DNA of 64,000 nt from Planomonospora parontospora (GTDB taxonomy: Bacteria; Actinomycetota; Actinomycetes; Streptosporangiales; Streptosporangiaceae): the NCBI GenBank assembly GCA_014647935.1, contig BMQD01000001.1, positions 558,001-622,000 on the forward strand. Direction: 5' to 3'. The position numbers and the translations under genes are program-made. How positions within the stretch are numbered: position 1 is the first letter of the stretch; each line of letters starts with the position of its first letter. Below, piece after piece: positions 47,064 to 54,960 of the stretch. The notes under the pieces are model-generated. The model saw nothing but the letters and a program-made list of their open reading frames with translations. It was not told the DNA's origin and did no database searches.

Positions 47064-47998
47064 GGCGTCCTCGGCGGGTAGGCGAGGAAGTAGATCATCG
47101 TGATCACGTAGTTGACGGCGAAGACCAGCATGAAGGTCACGACCGTGGACCGGTTCACCGCGCGGCCCACGCCGACCGGGCTGGTCTGGCAGGTCATGCC
47201 GTGGTAGCAGGACATGATCGCCGCGATGAAGCCGAAGATCCACGCCTTCAGCAGGGTCACCAGCAGGTCGCTGGTGACCAGCAGGGAGGTCGCGCCGTCG
47301 AAGTAGGCGCCGGAGGTGACGCCCTGCACGACGACGTTGAAGAAGTAGCCGCCCGCCGCCCCGGCCACGATGACCAGCGGGACCAGCAGCACCGCCACGG
47401 TGCTGGCCGCCCACAGGCGGGGGGTGACCAGGCGGTGGATCGGGTTGACCGCCATGACCTCCATGGCGGCCAGCTCGTCGCGGATGTTGCGGGCGCCGAT
47501 GTCGGAGGTCATCGCCGACCCGCCCGCCCCGGCGATGAGCAGCGCCGAGGCCATCGGGGCGACCTCGCGGACCAGCCCGACCACGACCGCGCCGCCGGTG
47601 GCGGAGGAGGCGCCCAGCTGCCAGGCCAGGTCGCCCACCTGCAGGGCGACGGTGGCCCCGAGGGGGAGCGAGACGAGGAGCACCGGCAGGCTGGTGACGC
47701 GGGCCAGGAACCAGCACTGCTGGACGAACTCCCAGAACCAGGTCCGCACGTCCCAGCTGCGCCGGAAGCCCTCCAGGGCGATCACCGACATGTCGCCGAC
47801 CCGGTCGAGCGCGCCGGAGGCGGTGCGCACGAGGAGGCCGGCGACCCTGCTCCCGGTGCTCCCGGTGCTCCCGGTGCTCCCGGTGCTCCCGGCGGTCCGG
47901 CCGCCCGCGGCGCCTCCGGGGGTTCCGGCGGTCCGGGCGGTCCGGGCGGTCCCGGTGCCCCCGCCGTCCCCGGCGCTGCTCGGCATGGCGTCCGCCAT
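47060..47998 (-). CDS. yrbEA: MlaE/YrbE-family permease (YrbEA position)
   Basis: First permease of the Mce transporter, 312 residues. A disordered Gly/Thr/Ala tail of about 50 residues, including the run GSTGSTGSTGSTGS, precedes the membrane domain (AMTSDIGARNIRDELAAMEV, TSPVGVGRAVNRSTVV). First gene of the nine-gene operon; GAGGTG lies about 4 nt before the ATG. The ATPase (MceG/Mkl) of such systems is not in the window and is usually encoded elsewhere. A weak promoter (-10 TAGCGT, about 50 nt upstream) is possible. Confidence 0.92.
   Translation of the reverse strand: MADAMPSSAGDGGGTGTARTARTAGTPGGAAGGRTAGSTGSTGSTGSTGSRVAGLLVRTASGALDRVGDMSVIALEGFRRSWDVRTWFWEFVQQCWFLARVTSLPVLLVSLPLGATVALQVGDLAWQLGASSATGGAVVVGLVREVAPMASALLIAGAGGSAMTSDIGARNIRDELAAMEVMAVNPIHRLVTPRLWAASTVAVLLVPLVIVAGAAGGYFFNVVVQGVTSGAYFDGATSLLVTSDLLVTLLKAWIFGFIAAIMSCYHGMTCQTSPVGVGRAVNRSTVVTFMLVFAVNYVITMIYFLAYPPRTP
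47849..47893. repeat. 9-bp tandem repeat within yrbEA
   Basis: Five copies of gctcccggt (the last imperfect) encode the repeated Gly-Ser-Thr in the N-terminal tail of YrbEA. Unit length keeps the frame, so copy number could vary without harm. Confidence 0.85.
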
Positions 47999-48097
47999 CG
48001 GTCACCTCGGATTCCGCGGCTACGACCTTGGAGCAGTCACGCTAATGACGGTCCGTCCGGTAAGTCGATGCCTGCCGGGGAATTTGCGCGAAAGGGA

Positions 48098-48160
48098 TGA
48101 GGCCCCGAGCGCGACTTGTCAGGGCCTCACACTTTCCCGCCGGTCCGGCCGGACCGGCGG
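48098..48160 (-). terminator. Terminator region after the aminopeptidase gene
   Basis: A perfect 24-bp palindrome (ccgccggtccgg and its complement, 48137-48160) lies 10 nt after the stop. It is followed on the minus strand by a second hairpin with 8-bp arms (tgaggccc/gggcctca, 48098-48129). Together they separate the aminopeptidase gene from the mce operon. Confidence 0.7.
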
Positions 48161-48170
48161 TCCCTCCGGG

Positions 48171-49589
48171 TCAGCCCGCCAGGCCGGCCATCCAGCTCTC
48201 GACCTCGTCGGGGTGGCGCGGCAGCCCGGCCGACATGAGGCGGGCGCCGTCGGCGGTGACGACGAGGTCGTCCTCGATGCGCACGCCGATGCCGCGCAGC
48301 TCCGGCGGGAGGGTCAGGTCGTCCCGCTGCAGGTACAGGCCGGGCTCGACGGTGAGCACCTGGCCCTCCTCCAGCACGCCGTCCAGGTAGACCTCCGCGC
48401 GGGCCCGGGCGCAGTCGTGCACGTCCATGCCGAGCATGTGGCCGCTGCTGCACAGGGTGTAGCGGCGGTACAGGCCGCTGCCGGGCTCCATCGCCTCGTC
48501 GGGGCTGATCTTCAGCACGCCCCAGTCGTGCAGCCCCTCGGCGATGACCCGCATGGCGGCCTGGTGGAAGTCGCGGAAGCGCGCGCCCGGCCGGAGCGTG
48601 GCGATGGCCGCGTTCTGCGCCTCGTAGACCAGCTCGTAGACCTGGCGCTGGACGGGGCTGAAGCGGCCCGACAGCGGCAGGGTCCGGGTGATGTCGGCGG
48701 TGTAGAGGTTGTCGGTCTCCACACCGGCGTCCAGCAGCAGCAGGTCGCCGGAGTCCAGGCGGCCGTCGTTGCGGATCCAGTGCAGCACGCACGCGTGGGC
48801 GCCGGAGGCCACGATGCTGTCGTAGCCGCCTCCGTTGCCCTCCAGGCGGGCGCGCAGGCCGAAGACGCCCTCCAGGTAGCGCTCGCCGCGCGGGTGGGGC
48901 AGGGCGGCGGGCAGCGCCCGCACCACGTCCTCGAACCCGCGGACGGTGGCGTCCACCGAGAACTGCAGCTCGGCGACCTCCCAGTCGTCCTTGATCAGCC
49001 GCATCTCCGACAGGAACGCCTCCAGCTCGGCGTCGCCGTCGTGCGGCGCGACCCGGGCGTCGACGGAGGCGTCCACCCCGCGCAGTACCCGGGCGGGCCC
49101 GCCCAGCGCCTCGTCGAGCCGGTCGATCGGCGCGCAGCCGACCTGGTAGAGCGCCTCGGCCTCGGCCAGGTCGAGGCGGCGGCCCACCCAGAACTCGCCG
49201 TAGCGGCGGTCCCGGTAGAACTCCTGCCCGGCCGCCCCCGGCGCCGAGCGCGGCGAGCGCGGGCGCAGGAAGAGCCGCGCCTCCCCGGACGGCTCGACGA
49301 CCAGGACGTCGTCGGGTTCCTGGTCGCCGGTCAGGTAGGTGAACGCGCTGTGCGACCGGAAGCGGTAGTCGCTGTCGTTGCTGCGGACCTTCAGGGTTCC
49401 CGAGGGGATGACGAGCCGCTCGCCGGGGAAGCGGGCGGCGAGCGCCGCGCGCCGCTTGGCCGTGTAGGCCGCGAGCGGCAGCGGGGCCAGGTCGCCGCGG
49501 CGGGTGTCGGCCCACCCGGTCTCCATGAAGGCCGCCAGGGCGTCGGAGACCGGCAGGTCGTGGCTGCCGGTGTTCAACTTGTCGGTCAT
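48171..49589 (-). CDS. pepP: Xaa-Pro aminopeptidase (PepP, M24B family)
   Basis: Cytoplasmic metallopeptidase of 472 residues that removes an N-terminal residue before proline. It has an AMP_N domain (RRAALAARFPGERLVIPSG, FRSHSAFTYLTG) and a pita-bread M24 domain with the five metal ligands visible: the two Asp in LLLDAGVETDNLYTADITRT, His in SSGHMLGMDVHD, Glu in LTVEPGLYL and Glu in GVRIEDDL. It stands alone; the ATG is at 49589, with a terminator hairpin of the upstream liv operon directly before it. Confidence 0.94.
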   Translation of the reverse strand: MTDKLNTGSHDLPVSDALAAFMETGWADTRRGDLAPLPLAAYTAKRRAALAARFPGERLVIPSGTLKVRSNDSDYRFRSHSAFTYLTGDQEPDDVLVVEPSGEARLFLRPRSPRSAPGAAGQEFYRDRRYGEFWVGRRLDLAEAEALYQVGCAPIDRLDEALGGPARVLRGVDASVDARVAPHDGDAELEAFLSEMRLIKDDWEVAELQFSVDATVRGFEDVVRALPAALPHPRGERYLEGVFGLRARLEGNGGGYDSIVASGAHACVLHWIRNDGRLDSGDLLLLDAGVETDNLYTADITRTLPLSGRFSPVQRQVYELVYEAQNAAIATLRPGARFRDFHQAAMRVIAEGLHDWGVLKISPDEAMEPGSGLYRRYTLCSSGHMLGMDVHDCARARAEVYLDGVLEEGQVLTVEPGLYLQRDDLTLPPELRGIGVRIEDDLVVTADGARLMSAGLPRHPDEVESWMAGLAG

Positions 49590-49599
49590 TTCCGAAGGA

Positions 49600-49639
49600 T
49601 ACGGCCCGCGCCGCTCCGGGGAGGGCGGCGCGGGCCGTA
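49600..49639 (-). terminator. Terminator upstream of pepP / downstream of the second liv operon
   Basis: Perfect 15-bp stem (tacggcccgcgccgc with its complement) with a 10-nt loop, ending 11 nt before the pepP start. A shorter hairpin (ccggggcgg/ccgccccgg, 49737-49758) directly follows the stop of the binding-protein gene. A 38-bp segment is imperfectly repeated at 49611-49648 and 49691-49728. Confidence 0.8.
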
Positions 49640-49764
49640 CGGTGTCCGGGCCGCGAGCAGGTGACCGGTCCGGGAGCCGGTGGCAGGCGGCCGCTCCGGG
49701 GAGGGCGGCGTGGGCCGTGCGGTGGCCGTGCGATGGCCGGGGCGGCGGCCCGCCCCGGGCCGGG

Positions 49765-51039
49765 TCAGCCGCCGGAGGGGACCTGGTAGTCCTTGACGAT
49801 GTCGGCCGTGAACGGCTCCTTGACGACGACCGCGCCGCCCAGGGCCTCCTTGTCCGGCTTGACCACGTAGGACCGCAGGGAGGCGGGCTTGTCGAACACG
49901 GTGAAGTCCATGACCCCGCCGTACTGCTCGCCCCAGGCGTTCTGACCGCGGTGCGCGGCGACCACGCCGGCCCGGGTCAGGTCCTTGCCCTCGCAGGCCT
50001 TCTTGAGCGCGTCGACCACGATGCCCGCGGCGGTGTAGCCCGCGGAGACGCCGCTGTCGACGGCGTCGCCCGGGTACTTGGCCTTGTAGTCCTCGCCGAG
50101 CTTCTTGATGGCGGGCAGGTCCGAGCTCATCGGGGCGCCCGCGGTCACGTACTCGAAGGCGGCCAGCAGCGCCGGGCCCGCCGGGGTGGGCAGCAGCTGC
50201 GGGGAGTAGGCCGAGTTGCTGCCGAGGAACGGCACCTTCATGCCGCCGGCCAGGGCGACGCCGACGAGGGAGGCGGTCTGCCGGGGGCCGACGGAGACGA
50301 GGATCGCCTTGACCCCGGCCTTCTTGAACGCCGCGACCTGGGCGGTCATGTCCTGGTCGGTCGCCTTGATCTTCTGCTCCACGAGCTTCAGGCCGAGCTT
50401 GTCGGCGGCGAACTTGGAGCCGTTGAGCGCGGTCTCGCCGTAGTCGCCCTCGAAGTACAGGTGCCCGATGGAGTCGCCGGACTTGACGCCCTTCTCCTTC
50501 ACCAGGTACTCGACACCGTTGATCATGTCGATGTCGTAGGTGGTCCCGGTGACCTGGATCGGCTTGCTGCCGAGCAGGTGGGTGGCCCACGCCTGCGGGA
50601 TGGTGAGCATCTGGTCGGTCTCGATGCGCTGCTTGACCGCGTTGACCATGGGGGAGCCGACGACGTGGGCGAGCGCGACCGACTTCGGGCCGATCTCGGT
50701 GTAGGCGGCCACGGCCTTCTGCACGTCGTAGCCGTGGTCGCGGACGATCGACTCCAGCTTCCGGCCGCAGATGCCGCCGGCCTGGTTGACCTGCTCGAAG
50801 TAGAGCTGCTGGGCGTTGGTCAGGCTCTTGCCGAACGAGGCGTAGGGGCCGGTCAGGTCGGTGATCATGCCGATCGTGATGGCGTCGGCGGTCACGCCCG
50901 GTCCGGTCTTCACCCCGTCGGCGGAGGCGGCGGCGCCGCTCCCGCCTCCGCCGGTGGCCTTCTCGCTGGCGCACGCGGTGACGGCCAGCGCCAGGACCGC
51001 CGCGGCGGCGAGTCCTCGGGTGCTCCGTGGGATTCTCAT
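49765..51039 (-). CDS. Branched-chain amino acid ABC transporter substrate-binding lipoprotein
   Basis: Lipid-anchored receptor of the LivJ/Peripla_BP_6 family, 424 residues. The signal peptide ends with the lipobox ALAVTACAS, followed by a Gly/Ala-rich linker and the domain start ITIGMITDLTGPYASFGKS. The hinge and ligand-site segments (HVVGSPMVNAVK, VSVGPRQTASLVG) fit the family. Ligands of such proteins include branched-chain amino acids, amides and urea, so the real substrate is open. Last gene of the operon, 1 nt after livM. Confidence 0.92.
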   Translation of the reverse strand: MRIPRSTRGLAAAAVLALAVTACASEKATGGGGSGAAASADGVKTGPGVTADAITIGMITDLTGPYASFGKSLTNAQQLYFEQVNQAGGICGRKLESIVRDHGYDVQKAVAAYTEIGPKSVALAHVVGSPMVNAVKQRIETDQMLTIPQAWATHLLGSKPIQVTGTTYDIDMINGVEYLVKEKGVKSGDSIGHLYFEGDYGETALNGSKFAADKLGLKLVEQKIKATDQDMTAQVAAFKKAGVKAILVSVGPRQTASLVGVALAGGMKVPFLGSNSAYSPQLLPTPAGPALLAAFEYVTAGAPMSSDLPAIKKLGEDYKAKYPGDAVDSGVSAGYTAAGIVVDALKKACEGKDLTRAGVVAAHRGQNAWGEQYGGVMDFTVFDKPASLRSYVVKPDKEALGGAVVVKEPFTADIVKDYQVPSGG

Positions 51040-51040
51040 G

Positions 51041-52156
51041 TCAGTTCCTCGTCTCGGGGGTGGGCGTGAGAGCGTGCTTGACGGGCGCGGCGGGCGCCGA
51101 GCGCCGGGCGAGGCGGAGGCGGGCCTTGGTGAACAGGCCGAACAATCCGCCGGGCAGGAAGAGGACCACGACGACGACGGCGAGGCCGTACAGGATCTGG
51201 GCGGCCTCCGCGGCCCCGATCCCCTCCTGGCCGGTGGGCGCGACCAGGGGCAGCGCGTCGCTGTAGCGGGTGAACAGCGAGGGCAGCATGGACACGAAGA
51301 ACGCGCCGATCACCGCTCCCGCGACCGAGCCCAGTCCGCCGATGATGATCATCGCGAGGTAGGACAGGGCCAGGATGAGGCCGAAGTAGTCCGGCACGGT
51401 CTGCCGGAAGACCAGGGCGATCAGCACGCCGGCGAGCCCGCCGTACATCGACGAGAGCACGAACACGCCGGCGCGGTAGCGGGTCACCGGGACGCCCATC
51501 ACCCCGGCGGCGATCTCGTGGTCGCGGATGGTGTTCATGGCCCGCCCCGGGCGGCCCCGCAGCACGCCGCGGGCGAACAGCCCCGCGCCGACCAGCAGGA
51601 CGACGCCCAGGAACCAGAGCCGCTCCAGCGCGCCGAACGGCACTCCGGCGATCACCAGGGGCTCGGGCGTGTCGGTGAAGGCGAACCCGAACAGCTCCAT
51701 CGGCGGCACCGGCCGGCCGTTGTGGCCGCCGGTCACCGGGGTGGCGTTGGACATCGCGAAGTGGCCGATGAAGATCAGCGCCAGGGTGGCGATGCCGAGG
51801 TAGGCGCCCTTGAGGCGGCCGGCGATGGGGCTGAACAGGCCACCCGCGACGCCCGCCAGCAGCACCGCGAGCACCGCCGCCAGGGGGGTGGGCAGGCCCA
51901 GCCCGTCCAGCTCGCCGTCGCCCGAGGGCGCGGAGGCGAAGTAGACGTAGCCGAAGGCGCCAACCGCCAGGAAGAACGCGTGGCCCATGGAGAGCTGGCC
52001 GGTGGCGCCGGTCAGCAGGTTGAGGCCGATGGCGCCGATCGCCGCCGCCATCGCGAAGAGGCCGTCCTGCAGCCAGATGCCGTCCAGGTAGAACGGCGCG
52101 ACGACGACGCCGGCGGCCACCAGGACCCACCAGAGGGGGGTGACGATCCTAGACAC
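51041..52156 (-). CDS. livM: Branched-chain amino acid ABC transporter permease LivM
   Basis: Membrane subunit of 371 residues with about nine or ten membrane segments. It shows LLTGATGQLSMGHAFFLAVGA near the start, the cytoplasmic loop GRAMNTIRDHEIAAGVMGVP and the end LFLPGGLFGLF. The GTG start overlaps the livH stop by 8 nt. Pairs with LivH in the membrane. Confidence 0.93.
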   Translation of the reverse strand: MSRIVTPLWWVLVAAGVVVAPFYLDGIWLQDGLFAMAAAIGAIGLNLLTGATGQLSMGHAFFLAVGAFGYVYFASAPSGDGELDGLGLPTPLAAVLAVLLAGVAGGLFSPIAGRLKGAYLGIATLALIFIGHFAMSNATPVTGGHNGRPVPPMELFGFAFTDTPEPLVIAGVPFGALERLWFLGVVLLVGAGLFARGVLRGRPGRAMNTIRDHEIAAGVMGVPVTRYRAGVFVLSSMYGGLAGVLIALVFRQTVPDYFGLILALSYLAMIIIGGLGSVAGAVIGAFFVSMLPSLFTRYSDALPLVAPTGQEGIGAAEAAQILYGLAVVVVVLFLPGGLFGLFTKARLRLARRSAPAAPVKHALTPTPETRN

Positions 52157-53039
52157 GGGCCAGCTCCTTCGTCCCGAACAGCCCCGCGGGGCGGATGAGC
52201 AGGACGATGATCATCACCAGGAAGGGGGCGACGTCGCCGAGGCCCCGGCCCAGGAAGGACAGCTCCTCCTGGTAGCCGCCGACCAGCGACTCGGTGATGC
52301 CGATGATGAACCCGCCGGCGAGCGCGCCGCCGGTGGAGTCCAGGCCGCCGAGGATCGCCGCGGGGAAGGCCTTCATCGCCACGGCGGTCACGTTGCGGTC
52401 CAGGCCGGGCGTGGGGAAGACGCACATGAACAGCGCGGCGACGGCGGCGAGCGCCCCGGCGACCGCCCAGGCCCCCATCGAGACCCGGCCGCGCCGTACG
52501 CCCATCAGGGCGGCGGTCTCGGAGTCCTCCGCGGTGGCGCGCATCGCCACCCCCCAGCTGGTGTACTTGAAGGCCAGCAGGAAGGCCGTGATCACGACGG
52601 CCGCCGAGACGAGCGCGGCGATCCGGGTGGCCGGGACGTTGACCGACCCCAGCTGCAGGACGTCGCTGCCCCACGGGTCGCCGAGCGCGAGCACCTCGGT
52701 GCCGATCTGCCGGGTCAGCTCGGTGACCAGGATCAGGTCGACGCCGATCGTCACGATCGCCAGCACGCTGTGCGACAGGACGTTCGCCCGGCGGATGACC
52801 GCGAACTCGATCAGGGCGCCCAGGGCGGCCGCCCCGGCGACGCCGAGCAGCAGGGCGGCCCAGAACCCGACCAGCGGGTGCGTCTTGGCGATGACGAAGC
52901 CGCCGACCAGCAGCAGCGAGGCGTGCGCGAAGTTCACCACCTCGGTCGCCTTGAAGATGACGACGAACCCGAGGGCGATCAGCGCGTACACCGCGCCCAC
53001 CGAGATCCCGCCCACCAGCAGTTCGATGAAAGTGCTCAC
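52149..53039 (-). CDS. livH: Branched-chain amino acid ABC transporter permease LivH
   Basis: Membrane subunit of 296 residues. The LivH pattern is clear: ISVGAVYALIALGFVVIFKA then TEVVNFAHASLLLVGGF, the coupling loop AMRATAEDSETAALMGV and the ending LLIRPAGLFGTKE. GTG start in a GTGA overlap with livG. Confidence 0.94.
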   Translation of the reverse strand: MSTFIELLVGGISVGAVYALIALGFVVIFKATEVVNFAHASLLLVGGFVIAKTHPLVGFWAALLLGVAGAAALGALIEFAVIRRANVLSHSVLAIVTIGVDLILVTELTRQIGTEVLALGDPWGSDVLQLGSVNVPATRIAALVSAAVVITAFLLAFKYTSWGVAMRATAEDSETAALMGVRRGRVSMGAWAVAGALAAVAALFMCVFPTPGLDRNVTAVAMKAFPAAILGGLDSTGGALAGGFIIGITESLVGGYQEELSFLGRGLGDVAPFLVMIIVLLIRPAGLFGTKELARV

Positions 53040-53857
53040 GAAGCGGCCTCCTCGGTCTCGCTCGTCGCGCCCAGGTACGCCCGGATGACCTCCGGGTCGT
53101 TCTGGACCTTCTCCGGGGGGCCGTCGGCGATGAGCCTGCCGAAGTCCAGGACCGTCACGGCGTCGGCCAGGCGCATCACCATCCCCATGTCGTGCTCCAC
53201 GAGCAGGATCGAGATCCCGAGGCTCTCGCGGACGGCCGTGATCAGCTCGGCCATGTCGCGCCGCTCGCCGCCGTTCATGCCGGCCACCGGCTCGTCGAGC
53301 ATCAGCAGCCTGGGCTCCATGCACAGCGCCCGGGCCAGCTCGACGCGCTTCTGCACGCCGTACGGCAGCAGGCCCACGGGCACGTCCAGGCGCTCGGTGA
53401 GGCCCACGAACGCGGCGATCTCCTCCACCCGGGCGTTGTGCCGGGCGGCCTCCCGGCGGGCGGACGGCAGGCGCAGCCCGGCCGAGACGAATCCGGCGCG
53501 GGTCAGCCGGTGGCGCCCGAGCATCAGGTTGTCGCGCACCGACAGGTGCGGCGAGAGCGCGATGTTCTGGAAGGTGCGGGCCAGGCCCAGCCCGGCGATG
53601 CGGTGGGGGGCCATGGCGGTCAGCTCGGCGTCGCCGAAGCGCACGCTGCCGGAGGTGGCCCGGTAGACGCCGGAAAGGACGTTGAAGCAGGTCGACTTGC
53701 CCGCGCCGTTGGGGCCGATGACCGCGTGCACGCTGCCCGGCTCGACGCTGAAGCCGACCGCGTCGAGCGCGGTGAGCCCGGCGAAGCGCACGGTGACGTC
53801 GCGGACCTCCAGTCGGGGGACGGAGGTCATACCGTCCGGTTGGTATGTGTCGCTCAT
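53036..53857 (-). CDS. livG: Branched-chain amino acid ABC transporter ATP-binding protein LivG
   Basis: ATPase of 273 residues with Walker A (GPNGAGKS), the LivG-type signature LPYGVQKRVELARAL, Walker B (LLMLDEPVAGMNGGE) and H-loop (LLVEHDMG). The start at ATG 53857 is uncertain: it lacks a good ribosome-binding site, and ATG 53830 gives a more usual beginning (MTSVPRLEVRDV). An 85-nt spacer with tandem repeats separates it from livF. Confidence 0.93.
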   Translation of the reverse strand: MSDTYQPDGMTSVPRLEVRDVTVRFAGLTALDAVGFSVEPGSVHAVIGPNGAGKSTCFNVLSGVYRATSGSVRFGDAELTAMAPHRIAGLGLARTFQNIALSPHLSVRDNLMLGRHRLTRAGFVSAGLRLPSARREAARHNARVEEIAAFVGLTERLDVPVGLLPYGVQKRVELARALCMEPRLLMLDEPVAGMNGGERRDMAELITAVRESLGISILLVEHDMGMVMRLADAVTVLDFGRLIADGPPEKVQNDPEVIRAYLGATSETEEAAS

Positions 53858-53890
53858 GCGGACCGCCCGAGGGGTGCCGTGGAGAGGGGC

Positions 53891-53938
53891 GCGGAGGGGG
53901 ACGCGGAGGGGGACGCGGAGGGGGACGCGGAGGGGGCC
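53891..53938. repeat. 12-bp tandem repeat between livF and livG
   Basis: Four contiguous copies of gcggagggggac (the last ends gcc) in the spacer between the two ATPase genes. On the minus strand they are C/T-rich. They could arise by slippage; an effect on livG expression is possible but not shown. Confidence 0.85.
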
Positions 53939-53942
53939 CGGG

Positions 53943-54776
53943 TCATGCCGACCACCTGCTCAGCGCGGGGCGCCGGACGGCCGCGCCGTCCGGGCGGACC
54001 GGCGGGTCCCCGGCGTCCCCGCCGACGCCCAGGTAGCGGCGGCGCACCTCGTCGCTGGCGGCGAGTTCGGCGGCCGGGCCGGACAGGGCGATCTCGCCGA
54101 CCTCCAGCACGTAGGCGTGGGAGGCCAGGGACAGGGCCATGGCGGCGTTCTGCTCCACCAGGAGCACCGTCGTGCCCTGGGCGTTGATCTCCCGCACGGT
54201 CTCGGCGATCCGGGCCGCCATCAGCGGCGCCAGGCCGAGCGTGGGCTCGTCGAGCAGGAGCACCTCCGGGCAGGCCATCATCGCCCGGCCCATGGCGAGC
54301 ATCTGCTGCTCGCCGCCGGACAGCAGGCCGGCGCGCTGGCGGGCCCGTTCGGCGAGCACCGGGAAGAGCTCCAGCACGCGCTCCCGGGCCTCGGCGGCGG
54401 ACCTGCGGTCCCGCGCCCCGAGCGCGCCGGCCCGCAGGTTCTCCTCCACGGTCATCCGCGCGAAGACCCTGCGGCCCTCGGGGACCTGCACGACGCCGCG
54501 TGCGACGACGGCCGAGGTGGCCGCACCGGACAGCTTCACGCCGTCGAGGGTCACCTCGCCCGAGGTGATCCCGCCGCGTTGGAAGCGGAGCGTTCCCGAG
54601 ACGGCGCGCAGCAGTGTGGACTTGCCCGCGCCGTTGCCGCCGAGCACCGTCACGACCGCCCCGCGCGGCACGTCCAGGGAGATCCCGCGCAGGGCCGTGA
54701 CAGGCCCGTAGTTCACCGCCAGATCCCTGACCGAGAGCCCGGAGGCTCCAGGCGGCCGGGGGTCGTGGACGTTCAT
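53943..54776 (-). CDS. livF: Branched-chain amino acid ABC transporter ATP-binding protein LivF
   Basis: ATPase of 277 residues and first gene of the second liv operon. It shows Walker A (GGNGAGKS), signature LLSGGEQQMLAMGRAM, Walker B (LLLDEPTLGLAPL) and H-loop (LLVEQN). Of two closely spaced ATG codons, 54776 is preferred because AGGAGG lies 8 nt upstream; the other is only 2 nt from it. The operon order livF-livG-livH-livM-binding protein is inverted relative to the classical order. Divergent from a PucR-type regulator. Confidence 0.93.
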   Translation of the reverse strand: MNVHDPRPPGASGLSVRDLAVNYGPVTALRGISLDVPRGAVVTVLGGNGAGKSTLLRAVSGTLRFQRGGITSGEVTLDGVKLSGAATSAVVARGVVQVPEGRRVFARMTVEENLRAGALGARDRRSAAEARERVLELFPVLAERARQRAGLLSGGEQQMLAMGRAMMACPEVLLLDEPTLGLAPLMAARIAETVREINAQGTTVLLVEQNAAMALSLASHAYVLEVGEIALSGPAAELAASDEVRRRYLGVGGDAGDPPVRPDGAAVRRPALSRWSA

Positions 54777-54881
54777 ATGCATGCCTCCTGACAACCGATG
54801 AACGCACCCAACCCACGCGGTCCACCGGCGTCCAGAGGGCCGGGTGAAGTCGGGGCGGCCGCCCACGGAGGGCCGGTGCGG

Positions 54882-54899
54882 GTTGTGCTCCAGCACAAC
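54882..54899. promoter_or_regulatory. Perfect inverted repeat, operator candidate
   Basis: gttgtgct-cc-agcacaac, 8-bp arms, in the 184-nt gap between livF (-) and the PucR-type gene (+). Its position between two divergent starts fits a binding site for the neighbouring regulator. No published consensus is claimed. Confidence 0.55.
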
Positions 54900-54920
54900 A
54901 CGGGATCACGAAACGAAACA

Positions 54921-54954
54921 GAACCTTGTTCCGCTCCATGTGCGCTGACACGAT
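54921..54954 (+). promoter_or_regulatory. Promoter of the PucR-type gene with overlapping inverted repeat
   Basis: TTGTTC (54926-54931), 17-nt spacer, CACGAT (54949-54954), then 6 nt to the ATG, so a leaderless mRNA is likely. The inverted repeat gaac-ctt-gttc (54921-54931) overlaps the -35 and could mediate autoregulation. Confidence 0.5.
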
Positions 54955-54960
54955 GGCCAG

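Noticed and set aside
44250-47081. Plus-strand open frame of 943 codons across the mce genes
   Set aside because: Antisense to five well-supported mce genes; composition is His/Gly/Asp/Arg-rich shadow sequence.
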